From positions 79,215,700 through 79,279,699 of the forward strand of contig NC_134546.1 of assembly GCF_050624435.1 (NCBI RefSeq): a stretch of 64,000 bases of DNA, read 5' to 3'. The position numbers and the translations under genes are program-made. Each line of letters starts with the position of its first letter. The first letter of the stretch is position 1. The notes beneath the pieces were generated by a model. It saw nothing but the letters and a program-made list of their open reading frames with translations, was not told where the DNA came from and ran no database searches. Below, piece by piece: positions 22,166 through 34,040 of the stretch. Source of the DNA: Tenrec ecaudatus (Eukaryota; Chordata; Mammalia; Afrosoricida; Tenrecidae).

Positions 22166-22795
22166 GAAACCTGTCCAGATTATGTAATTATTTACTATGA
22201 AACACGAGGCATTGTTGTGACATGACTTATTAATGCTAATATATTGTTTATTACTTGCTCAGTTGTACATCTTAAAAGAAATAATACTTCTTTAGTTGAG
22301 TCTCCACCTTGAATGGGAACGTTTTGTCACTTAGCAGGAAATGTGAAAGGCCAAATAACTTCAGCCACCCAGAAGCTCTCAGTATTACCAATACTTGATA
22401 GTCTCCTACAATGCTATTATTAAAGGAATGGAACTATTCCATTTAACTTAAAGCTGTAACTCCTTGGTATGGGAGGCGTAGGTGACTGCTATCCCAAAGT
22501 CATAGACTTCAGAGTATGATCCAAGGATTCCAAATGGTAAAGTCAAGAGCATCAGAGAGAATGGTATTAGAGGTTCACTGCTGTGAGTATCCATGTTGAA
22601 GTTCTTGACTTTGGACTCTCTAGTACCACACCCCCAACCACCCCACACACACATCCCTCAAAATATAAACCAAAAACTTTTCACTGATATTGCACAGTTC
22701 TCAGATGAAATCAGGGAGTTATTATATTTGATTAATGTTTGTAATGTAATGGGAATTTGCTCGAGGGTGAGATAATTAATTTAATCTTCTGATTT
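22166..22795. other. Unassigned spacer before the tandem array
   Basis: No gene or repeat is recognised. Confidence 0.35.
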
Positions 22796-23354
22796 TGATT
22801 GTGGACCCACACTATTCCGCAGTAGAGAAGAGTTGAAGTTTTTAACCAGAGAGGAGCCACGGCTGGTCTACCGCATGCAGACCTCCTTATGAGCAGGGTG
22901 AGTTTGACAAACATACATAAATAAGCACATGAGAAGTCACTACAGTGTGCCTGGCCCAGACCACTGGTTGACAGACTGTCGGGGTGTTTGGTAAAACCCA
23001 TGCTACGCAAGCAGACGTATATGATGTGCAAGCACACACATACACACACACACACACACACATTCAGGGTACCCAAACATGTCTCTCTAAGGGTGTAGCA
23101 TTCTGCGTATGCCAGGGTCTTGATGTACAATTATCAAATATAGATAAAAGTCCCATTTTTTCCTACAAATCTTTTGAAGCAAACACAAGACGAGAAAAAA
23201 GAGTTGTGAACCCAATACATACTTACCCAAAATTTTCCAGAGAGGAGGAGGAAGAATTATTTCACCCACATATGCGACTCCTGATGCCTGAACTGGGTTC
23301 AGACCTTTTGAAGGCAGTGATGCATGTGCCCATATGAACGTCTCCATCAAGTTG

Positions 23355-24730
23355 CCCTCAGCATCTTGCAAGGATGATCAGTAGTCACATCCAAGGGAGA
23401 TCAGAGCAGGTCTCCTATCTTGGCAAGCAGATAAGTGTGTCTTGGAAGGTTGAGTGGCACAGGTCTTCTATCAGCATCTTCTCTGGAGAATCTGCAATAT
23501 CTTGGTAGGTAGATTAGACCAGGTCTACTCCCAGCATAATGCAAGGAATATCTGGCACGTCTTGGCAAGAAAGACCAGAGAAGCTCTTGTATCAGCATCT
23601 TCCAAGGAAGATCAGCAGCATTTGGCAAGGAAGACCAGAGCAGCTCTTCTATATGGCAAACATGATGATCCACATCTGCAAGGATGATCCGAGCACGTCT
23701 TCCATCACCATCTTGCAAGGCAGATCAGAAGCATGTTGCAAGAAGATCGCAACAGGTCCTATCTCAGCACAATTTAAGGAAGACGAGGGATATTTTGCAT
23801 GGAATATCACACCAGGTCGTCTATCAACGTGTTCCAAGGAAGATCGGCGACATCTTGCAAGGCATGTCAGAGTAGTTCTTCTGTCAGCATCTTGCAAGGG
23901 ACCTCAGCAAAATCTTGCCAGAAAGATAAGAGCGGGTCTTCCCTCAGCACCTTGAAAGGAAGACCAGGGATTACTTACAAGGAAGATCAGAGCAGGTCTT
24001 GTATCAGCATCTTGCAAGGAATATCAGCAATATCTTGCATGGCAGATCAGAAGGCCAGCCACATCTTGCAAGGAAGATCAGAAAGATGTTGCATGACAGA
24101 TTAGAAGCCTAGGCATATCTTGCAAGGAAGATCAGAGCAAGTGTTGTATCAGCCTCTTGATAAGAAGATCCGCAAAATCTGGCGTGGCAGATCAGACCAG
24201 GTCTTCCATCAGCACCTTGCAAGGCTGATGGAAACACCTTGAAAGGAAGATCAGAGCAGGTTTGCTCTCAGCACCTGCTAAGGTCGACCGGGGATATCTT
24301 GCAAGGCACTTCAGAGCACTGCTTCTCTGGCAACTTGCAGGGAAGAGCTGCAGCATCTTGCAAGGAAGAGCATGGCAGGTCTTCCATCAGCACCTTGCAA
24401 GGCAGATCAGAGAAGATCAGAGTAGGACTTCTTTCAGCACCTTAAGAAATATGAACGACATCTCGAAAGAGAGTTCACAGGAGGTTCTCCCAGCATCTTG
24501 CAAGGAAGATTAGCGACATCTTACTAGGAACACCGTATTACGTCTTCTGTCACCATCTTGCATGGCAGATCGACGGCATTTTTCAAGGAAGATCTGGGCA
24601 GGTGTTCTGCCAGCATCTTGATAGATAGATAAGCAATTTTGCAAGGCAGATCAGATCAGGTCTTCTATCAGCATTTTGCAGGGAAGATCTGTGGCGTTTT
24701 CAAGGAAGAGTACATCAGAGTGATCCCATC
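23355..24730. repeat. Minisatellite block, unit 1 (~60-bp period)
   Basis: Imperfect repeats of about 60 bases built from two related halves around 'catcttgcaaggaagatcag' and 'gcaggtcttctatcag'. The palindrome CTTGCAAG recurs in most halves. Confidence 0.85.
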
Positions 24731-24984
24731 TCACAAGTAAGATCCAATCCTCTGTGAGTTAGGGAGTGGTACTGGGAATAATTTTCAGAGAGGGTACTGT
24801 GCGAAATAGCTTTGCAGGTCATCTCATGCAGCAGCTGCTTCTAGGTCTATATTATTGGCATGTTGTACCTACCACCGGATTATGGTATGTCTTTTGCACC
24901 ACCTGTGTTTCTGTGTCTGCCTGCCGGTTAGGGCCCTGCCTGGTCATCAGTAATCTGTCTTACTCAGGTTTATACAACACACAC

Positions 24985-24987
24985 ATG

Positions 24988-25020
<33 letters not shown>
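24985..25020. repeat. (CA)n tract in array spacer
   Basis: One of several CA tracts in the spacer of each unit; counterparts lie near 27718, 30475 and 33208. Additional shorter tracts occur near 25385 and 25780. Confidence 0.85.
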
Positions 25021-25021
<1 letters not shown>

Positions 25022-26104
25022 GGAGTTCACATTTGGACTTGCACAGCAAGAAATTCACAAGTGTCTTTAAATAATATTCTTCAATGTAAAAATGTGATTC
25101 TAAAATTAATAATGAAAGAATATCCTGAAACGTGAGAAATGAAACAATGCCCAGAATTATTGCAGCCTAGGAGGAGGTGAATTTGTTAGCCATTGAGTAG
25201 CCCGAGGTGGTTGACAGCCAGTGCAGCTCCTATGAGCAGCTCCAATTTGAAAAACATTTGTAATTTGGCCCATCAGAAGGTTCCACAGTGTTTACCTGAC
25301 GTTGAGCACTGGTCGACTCACTTCCAAGGTGTTTGGTAAGTCCTACGCTACACAGAGACTCTTGTATGATATGTAAGCACAAGCACACACTCACACACAC
25401 ACAGACTCACAGGAGTCACCATTTGCGCAACCCAAAAGAACATCCGTCAGTGTCTTTAAAATATATTATTCTGTATATAAAGACCGATGTTAAAATTTAA
25501 AATTTTTAAAAATCATGAAACGGATTTTCACCAATGAAAGCTGGACCCATACTATCCCGCATTAAGATGAGTTGATATTTTTAACCAGAGAGGAGCCAGG
25601 ACTGGTCGACCGCATGGAGACCTCCTTATGAGCAGGGTGAGTTTGACAAACATACATAAATAAGCACATGAGAAGTCACCACAGTGTTTGCCTGGCCTAG
25701 ACCACTGGTTGACAGACTGTCGGTGTGTTTGGTAAAACCCAGCCTACGCAAGCAGCCGTATATGATGTGCAAGCACACACAGACACACACACACGCACAC
25801 ACATTCAGGGCCACTCAAACATGTCTCTCTAAGGGCTTATCATTCTGCGTATGCCAGGTTCTTGATATACAATTAAAAAATATAGATAAAAGTCCCATTT
25901 TTTCCTACAAATCTTTTGAAGCAAACACAAGACGAGAAAAAAGAGTTGTAAACCCTATGCATACTTACCCAAAATTTTCCAGAGAGGAGGAGGAAGAATT
26001 ATTTCACCCACATATGTGACTCCTGATGCCTGCACTGGGTTCAGACCTTTTGAAGGCTGTGATGCATGCACACATTTGAACGTCTCCCTCAGGTTGCCCT
26101 CCGC

Positions 26105-27470
26105 ATCTTGCAACAATGATCAGTGGTCACGTTCAAGTGAGATCAGAGCAGGTCTGCTAACATGCCAAGCAGATCAGTGATGTCTTGTAAGGTTGAGTGG
26201 CACAGGTCTTCTATCAGCATCTTGCAGGGAGAATCTGCAATATCTTGGTAGGCAGATAAGACCAGGTCTCCTCCCAGCATCTTGCAAGGAATATCTGGCA
26301 CGTCTTGGTAAGAAGGACAGAAAAGCTCTCCTTTCAGCATCTTCCAAGGAAGATCAGCAGCATTTTGCAAGGAAGACCAGAGCATGTCTTCTCTATTGCA
26401 AACACGATCATCCACATGTGCAAGGAAGATCAGAGCACGTCTTCCGTCGCCATCTTGCAAGGCAGATCAGAAGCAGGTTGCAGGAAGATCGCAACAGGTC
26501 CTATCTCAGCACGATTTAAGGAAGACGAGGGATATTTTGCATGGAATTTCACACCAGGTCGTCTATCAACGGTTCCAAGGAAGATCGGCGACATCTTGAA
26601 AGGCATGTCAGAGTAGTTCTTCTGTCAGCATCTTGCAAGGCAGATCAGCAAAATCTTGCCATAAAGATAAGAGCGGGTCTTCCCTCAGCACCTCGAAAGG
26701 AAGACCAGGGATTACTTGCAAGTAAGATCACAGCAGGTCTTGTATCAGCATCTTTCAAGGAAGATCAGCAATATCTTGCATAGCAGATCAGAAGGCCAGG
26801 CACATCTTGCAAGGAAGATCAGAAAGATGTTGCATGACAGATCAGAAGCCCAGGTATATTTTGCAAGGAAGATCAGAGCAATTGTTGTATCAGCCGCTTG
26901 GTAAGAAGATCCGCAAAATCTGGCGTGGCAGATCAGACCAGGTCTTCCATCAGCACCTTGCAAGGCTGATGGAAGCATCTTGAAAGGAAGATCAGAGCAG
27001 GTTTGCTCCCAGCACCTGCTAAGGGCGACCGGGAATATCTTGCAAGACACTTCAGACCACTGCTTCTCTGGCAACTTGCAGGGAAGAGCTGCAGCATCTT
27101 GCAAGGAAGAGCATGGCAGGTCTTCTATCAGCATCTTGCAAGGCAGATCAGGGAAGATCAGAGTATGACTTCTTTCAGCATCTTAAGAAATATGAACGAC
27201 ATCTCGAAGGAGAGTTCACAGGAGGTTCTCCCAGCATCTTGCAAGGAAGATTAGCGACATCTTACTAGGAACACCGTATTACGTCTTCTGTCAACATCTT
27301 GCATGGCACATCGACGGCATTTTTCAAGGAAGATCTGGGCAGGTGTTCTGCCAGCATCTTGATATGTAGATCAGCAATTTTGCAAGGCAGATCAGAGCAG
27401 GTCTTCTATCAGCAGTTTGCAGGGAAGATCAGTGGCGTTTTCAAGGAAGAGTACATCAGAGTGATCCCTT
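26105..27470. repeat. Minisatellite block, unit 2
   Basis: Counterpart of the block at 23.36-24.73 kb, with the same order of variant repeats, so the whole 2.7-kb unit was duplicated rather than each block expanding alone. Confidence 0.85.
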
Positions 27471-28503
27471 CTCACAAGTAAGATCCTATCTTCTGTGAGT
27501 TAGGGAGTGGTACTGGGAATAATTTTGAGAGAGGGTACTTTGCGAAATAGCTTTGCCGGTCATCTCATGCAGCAGCTGCTTCAATGTCTATATTATTGGC
27601 ATGTTGTACCTACCACCGATTATGGTATGTCTTTTGCACCTCCAGAGTTTCTGTGTCTGCCTGCCAACGGTTAGGGCACTGCCTGACCTTCAGTCATCTG
27701 TCTTACTCAGGTTTATACAACACACACACGCGCACACATACAGACACACACGAGTTAACATTTGGACTTGCACAGCAAGAAATTCACAAGTGTCTTTAAA
27801 TAACACTCTTCAATGTAAAAGTCTGAATATAAAATTAATAATGAAAGAAAATCCTGAAACGTGAGAAATGAAACAAGGCCCAGAATTATTGCAGCCTAGG
27901 AGGAGGTGAATTTGTTAGCCATTGAGTAGCCTGAGGTGGTTGACAGCCAGTGCAGCTCCTATGAGCAGCTCCAGTTTGAAAAGCATTTGTAATTTGGCCC
28001 ATCAGAAGGTTCCACAGTGTTTGCCTGACCTAGACCACTGTTTGACTCACTTCCAAGATGTTTGGTAAATCCTACACTACACAGAGACTCTTGTATGATG
28101 TGCAAGCACAAGCACACACTCACACACACACAGACTCAGAGGAGTCACCATTTGCGCACACCCAACAAGAACATCCGTCTGTATCTTTAAAATATATTAT
28201 TCTATAAACAAAGCCCGATGTTAAAATTTTAAATTTTTAAAAATCAGGAAACGGATTTTCACCAATGAAAGCTGGACCCATACTATCCCGCATTAAGATG
28301 AGTTGAAATTTTTAACCAGAGAGGAGCCAGGGCTGGTCAACCACATGCAGACCTCTTTATGAGCAGGGTTAGTTTGACAAACATACGTAAATAAGCACAT
28401 GAGAAGTCACCACAGTGTTTGCCTGGCCTAGACCACTGGTTGACAGACTGTCGGGGGTGTTTGGTAAAACACAGCCTACGCAAGAAGCTGTATATGATAT
28501 GCA

Positions 28504-28537
<34 letters not shown>

Positions 28538-28551
28538 CACACACACACACA
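28504..28551. repeat. (CA)n tract, unit 3
   Basis: The longest CA tract at this position among the copies; the counterparts in units 1, 2 and 4 (23035, 25780, 31265) are shorter. Confidence 0.85.
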
Positions 28552-28849
28552 TTCAAGGCCACCCAAACATGTCTCTCTAAGGGCGTAGCATTCTGCGTAT
28601 GCCAGGGTCTTGATGTACAATTATCAAATATAAATAAAAGTCCCATTTTTTCCTACAAATCTTTTGAAGCAAACACAAGATGAGAATAAAGAGTTGAAAA
28701 CCCTATGCATACCTACCCACAATTTTCCAGAGAGGAGGAGGAAGAATTATTTCACCCAAATATGCGACTCCTAATGCCTGAATTGGGTTCAGATCTTTTG
28801 AAGGCGATGATGCATGGGCCCAATTTAACGTCTCCCTCAGGTTGCCCAC

Positions 28850-30220
28850 AACAACTTGCAAAAATGATCAGTGGTCACGTTCAAGTGAGATCAGAGCAGG
28901 TCTGCTATCATGCCAAGCGGATCAGTGATGTCTTGCAAGGCTGAGTGGCACAGGTCTTCTATCAGCATCTTCCAGGGAGAATCTGCAATATTTTGGTAGG
29001 TAGATTAGACCAGGTCTCCTCCCAGCATTTTGCAAGGAATATCTGGCACGTCTTGGCAAGGAAGACCGGAGAAGCTCTCCTATCAACATCTTCCAAGGAA
29101 GATCAGCAGCATTTTGCAAGGAAGACCAGAGCATGTCTTCTCTATTGCAAACACGATCATCCACATGTGCAAGGAAGATCTGAGCACGTATTCCGTCGCC
29201 ATCTTGCAAGGCAGATCAGAAGCAGGTGGCAGGAATATCGCAACAGGTCCTATCTCAGCACGATTTAAGGAAGACGAGGGATATTTTGCATGGAATATCA
29301 CACCAGGTCGTCTATCAACGTGTTCCAAGGAAGATCGGCGACATCTTGAAAGGCATGTCAGAGTAGGTCTTCTGTCAGCATCTTGCAAGGGACCTCAGCA
29401 AAATCTTGCCAGAAAGATAAGAGCGGGTCTTCCCTCAGCACCTCGAAAGGAAGACCAGGGATTACTTGCAAGTAAGATCAGAGCAGGTCTTGTATCAGCA
29501 TCTTTCAAGGAAGATCAGCAATATCTTGCATAGCAGATCAGAAGGCCAGGCACATCTTGCAAGGAAGATCAGAAAGATGTTGCATGACAGATCAGAAGCC
29601 CAGGTATATTTTGCAAGGAAGATCAGAGCAATTGTTGTATCAGCCGCTTGGTAAGAAGATCCGCAAAATCTGGCGTGGCAGATCAGACCAGGTCTTCCAT
29701 CAGCACCTTGCAAGGCTGATGGAAGCATCTTGAAAGGAAGATCAGAGCAGGTTTGCTCCCAGCACCTGCTAAGGGCGACCGGGGATATCTTGCAAGGCAT
29801 TTCAGAGCACTGCTTCTCTGGCTACTTGCAGGGAAGAGCTGCAGCATCTTGCAAGAAAGAGCATGGCCGGTCTTCCATCAGCACCTTGCAAGGCAGATCA
29901 GGGAAGATCAGAGTAGGACTTCTTTCAGCACCTTAAGAAATATGAACGACATCTCGAAAGAGAGTTCACAGGAGGTTCTCCCAGCATCTTGCAAGGAAGA
30001 TTAGCGACATCTTACTAGGAACACCGTATTACGTCTTCTGTCACCATCTTGCATGGCAGATCGACGGCATTTTTCAAGGAAGATCTTTGCAGGTCTTCTG
30101 CCAGCATCTTGATAGATAGATCAGCAATTTAGCAAGGCAGATCAGATCAGGTCTTCTATCAGCATTTTGCAGGGAAGATCAGTGGCGTTTTCAAGGAAGA
30201 GTACATCAGAGTGATCCCAT
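28850..30220. repeat. Minisatellite block, unit 3
   Basis: Same variant order as in units 1 and 2. For example 'gcatggccggtcttccatc' near 29861 differs from units 1 and 2 by single bases. Confidence 0.85.
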
Positions 30221-30477
30221 CTCACAAGTAAGATCCAATCCTCTGTGATTTAGGGAGTGGTACTGGGAATAATTTTCAGAGAGGGTACTGTGCGAAATAG
30301 CTTTGCAGGTCATCTCATGCAGCAGCTGCTTCTAGGTCTATATTATTGGCATGTTGTACCTACCACCGGATTATGGTATGTCTTTTGCACCACCTGTGTT
30401 TCTGTGTCTGCCTGCCGGTTAGGGCCCTGCCTGGTCATCAGTCATCTGTCCTACTCCGGTTTATACAACACACACTT

Positions 30478-30508
<31 letters not shown>

Positions 30509-31589
30509 CAGGAGTTCACATTTGGACTTGTACAGCTAGAAAATCACAAGTGTCTTTAAATAATATTCTTCAATGTAAAAATGTGATTCTAAAATTAATA
30601 ATGAAAGAATATCCTGAAACGTGAGAAATGAAACAATGCCCAGAATTATTGCAGCCTAGGAAGAGGAGAATTTTTTAGTCATTGAGTAGCCCGAGGTGGT
30701 TGACAGCCAGTGCAGCTCCTATGAGCAGCTCCAATTTGAAAATCATTTGTAATTTGGCCCATCAGAAGGTTCCACAATGTTTACCTGACGTTGAGCACTG
30801 GTCGACTCACTTCCAAGGTGTTTGGTAAGTCCTACGCTACACAGAGACTCTTGTATGATATGTAAGCACAAGCACACACTCACACACACACAGACTCACA
30901 GGAGTCACCATTTGCGCAACCCAAAAGAACATCCGTCAGTGTCTTTAAAATACATTATTCTGTATATAAAGACCGATGTTAAAATTTAAAATTTTTAAAA
31001 ATCATGAAACGGATTTTCACCAATGAAAGCTGGACCCATACTATCCCGCATTAAGATGAGTTGATATTTTTAACCAGAGAGGAGCCAGGACTGGTCGACC
31101 GCATGCAGACCTCCTTATGAGCAGGGTGAATTCGACAAACATACGTAAATAAGCACATGAGAAGTCACCACCGTGTTTGCCTGGCCTAGACCACTTGTTG
31201 ACAGACTGTCGGTGTGTTTGGTAAAACCCAGCCTACGCAAGCAGCCGTATATGATGTGCAAGCACACATAGACACACACACGCACACACATTCAGGGCTA
31301 CACAAACATGTCTCTCTAAGGGCGTGCATTCTGCGTATGCCAGGGTCATTGATGTACAATTGTCAAATATAGATAAAAGTCCCATTTTTTTCCTACAAAT
31401 CTTTTGAAGCTAACACAAGCTGACAAAAAAAGAGTTGTAAACCCTATGCATACCTACCCAAAATTTTCCAGAGAGGAGGAGGATGAATTATTTCACCCAC
31501 ATATGTGACTCCTGATGCCTGAACTGGGTTCAGACTTTTGAAGGCGGTGATGCATGTGCCCATTTGAACTTCTCCCTCAGGTTGCCCTC

Positions 31590-32935
31590 CGCATCTTGCA
31601 ACAATGATCAGTAGTCACATTCAAGTGAGATCAGAGCAGGTCTGCTATCATGCCAAGCAGATCAGTGATGTCTTGCAAGGTTGAGTGGCACAGGTCTTCT
31701 ATCAGCATCTTCCAGGGAGAATCTGCAATATCTTGGTAGGTAGATTAGACCAGGTCTCCTCCCAGCATCTTGCAAGGAATATCTGGCACGTCTTGGTAAG
31801 AAGGACAGAAAAGCTCTCCTTTCAGCATCTTCCAAGGAATATCAGCAGCATTTTGCAAGGAAGACCAGAGCATGTCTTCTCTATTGCAAACACGATCATC
31901 CACATGTGCAAGGAAGATCAGAGCACGTCTTCCGTCGCCATCTTGCAAGGCAGATCAGAAGCAGGTTGCAGGAATATCGCAACAGGTCCTATCTCAGCAC
32001 GATTTAAGGAAGACGAGGGATATTTTGCATGGAATATCACACCAGGTCGTCTATCATCGTGTTCCAAGGAAGATCGGTGACATCTTGCAAGGCATGTCAG
32101 AGCAGGTCTTCTGTCTGAATCTTGCAAGGAAGATCAGCAAAATCTTGCCAGAAAGATAAGAGCGGGTCTTCCCTCAGTACCTCGAAAGGAAGACCAGGGA
32201 TTACTTGCAAGGAAGATCAGAGCAGGTCTTGTATCAGCATCTTTCAAGGAAGATCAGCAATATCTTGCATGGCAGATCAAAAGGCCAGGCACATTTTGCA
32301 AGGAAGATCAGAAAGATATTGCATGACAGATCAGAAACCCAGGCATATCTTGCAAGGAAGATCAGAGCAATTGTTGTATCAGCCTCTTGATAAGAAGATC
32401 CACAAAATCTGGCGTGGCAGATCAGAAAATTTCTTCCATCAGCACCTTGCAAGGCTGATGGAAGCATCTTTAAAGGAAGATCAGAGCAGGTTTGCTCTCC
32501 GCACCTGCTAAGGGCGACCCGGGATATCTTGCAAGGCAATTCAGAGCACTGCTTCTCTGGCAACTTGCAGGGAAGAGCTGCAGCATCTTGCAAGGAAGAG
32601 CATGGCAGGTCTTCTATCAGCATCTTGCAAGGCAGATCAGGGAAGACCAGAGTAGGACTTCTTTCAGCACTTTAAGAAATATGAACGACATTTCGAAAGA
32701 GAGTTCACAGGAGGTTCTCCCAGCATCTTGCAAGGAAGATTAGCGACCTGTTATGGAACAACATAGTAGGTCTTTCTTACCATCTTTTGTGCCAGATTGA
32801 TGACGTATTTCAAGCCAGATCTGAACAGGTCTTCTCCCACCATCTTGATAGATAGATCTGCAAAATTTTTCAAGGCAGATCCGAGCATGTCTTCTATCAG
32901 AATTTTGCAGGGAAATTAATTGCGTTTTCAGGGAA
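31590..32935. repeat. Minisatellite block, unit 4
   Basis: Same order as the others. From about 32740 it diverges ('acctgttatggaacaacata'), so the last unit is less homogenised. Confidence 0.8.
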
Positions 32936-33349
32936 GGGCACATCAGATTGATCCCATCTCACAAAATAGATCCTTCCTTTTTTGTGTTGGGAGTCGTGCT
33001 GGGAACAATTTTCTGGGAGTGTACTTCGCGAAAAAGCTTTCCAGGTCATCTCATGCAGCAGCTGCTTCTAGGTCTATATTATTGGCGTGTTGTGCCTACC
33101 ACCGGATTATGCTGTTTTTTCTTTGGACCGTCTGAGTTTTTGTGTCTGCCTGTCGGTTATGCCCTGCCTGGCCATGACTCCTCTGTCTTACTCAGGTTTA
33201 GACCATACACACAGACACACACACACACACACACACATACAAGGGTCAACACTTGGACTTGCACAACACGTTAATTGGACAGTATTTTTAAATAACATTC
33301 TTCAAAATAAAAATCTGATTTTAAAAATAATTTTAAAATTAATGATCTT

Positions 33350-34040
33350 TCAACAAATATCAGAGCGGGTCTCCTCACAGCATTTTCCAATGAATATCTT
33401 CCACAACTTTGTAAGAATGACCAGAGCAGATCTTCTAACAGCTTCTTTGAAGAAGATCAGCAGCATCTTGCACGAAATATCATTGCAGGTCTTCTATATT
33501 GCAAAGCAGATCAGTGACATCTTGGCAAGGAAGACCAGAGCAGGTCTTCTATCAGCACCCATTAAGGAAGACCAGCGATATCTTGTAAGGAAGATCATTG
33601 CAGGTCTCAATCAATTTCTTGCAAGGAAGTTCAACAAAATCTTGCAAGGTAGATCAGAACAGGTCTCCTCTCACAATTTGCAAGTAAGACCAGCAACATC
33701 TTGCCAGGAAGATCAGAGCAGTCCTCTATCAGCATCTTCCAAAAAAGATCATTGAAGCTCAGACCAGGTCTTCTATCAGCACCTTTTAAAAAGAGTATCA
33801 GCGGCATCTTGTAAGATAGATAAGAGAATGTTTTCCCAGCATCTTACAAGGAAACTTAGTAACATCTTGCAAGAAAAACTTTTGTCAGGTCTTCTGTCAC
33901 CATCTTACAAGTCAGATAATCGATATCTTTCAAGGAAGGTCTGGGCAGGTTTCCCCCTGCATCTTGTAATTAAGATCAACATCTTGCAAGGCAGATCAGA
34001 GCACGTCTCTGTCAGCATTTTGCAAGGAAGACAATGACCT
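33350..34040. repeat. Diverged minisatellite tail
   Basis: About 690 bases of the same ~60-bp repeat, more diverged from the four main blocks and without a following spacer. Confidence 0.75.

Larger units (their letters stand above)
22800..34040. repeat. Macrosatellite: four ~2.74-kb tandem units plus diverged tail
   Basis: The anchor 'tggaccc' before 'actat(t/c)ccgca' recurs at 22802, 25542, 28273 and 31031, giving periods of 2740, 2731 and 2758 bases. A second anchor, 'gtactgggaataatttt', recurs at about 24768, 27507 and 30259 and, diverged, near 32988. Each unit has a CA tract, a minisatellite block and a spacer with further CA tracts. The tail 33350-34040 is diverged minisatellite. Copies are mostly alike with scattered changes. 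I see no protein gene; open frames in all frames follow the repeats. Confidence 0.92.

Noticed and set aside
23539..29533. Protein genes in the minisatellite (frames of 100-167 codons)
   Set aside because: They occur in several frames and on both strands at the same place in each unit, as expected from a period near 60. No start context, splice pattern or domain is seen.
33087..33755. 222-codon open frame at the array end
   Set aside because: It runs from spacer through a CA tract into diverged minisatellite, the composition expected of a chance frame.
22800..34040. Immunoglobulin switch region
   Set aside because: It is repetitive and near V segments, but it lacks G-rich AGCT/GGGGT pentamers, strand G bias and any nearby constant exons.
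23355..34040. CRISPR array
   Set aside because: The repeats are imperfect, the intervening sequence is itself repetitive, and the context is mammalian.
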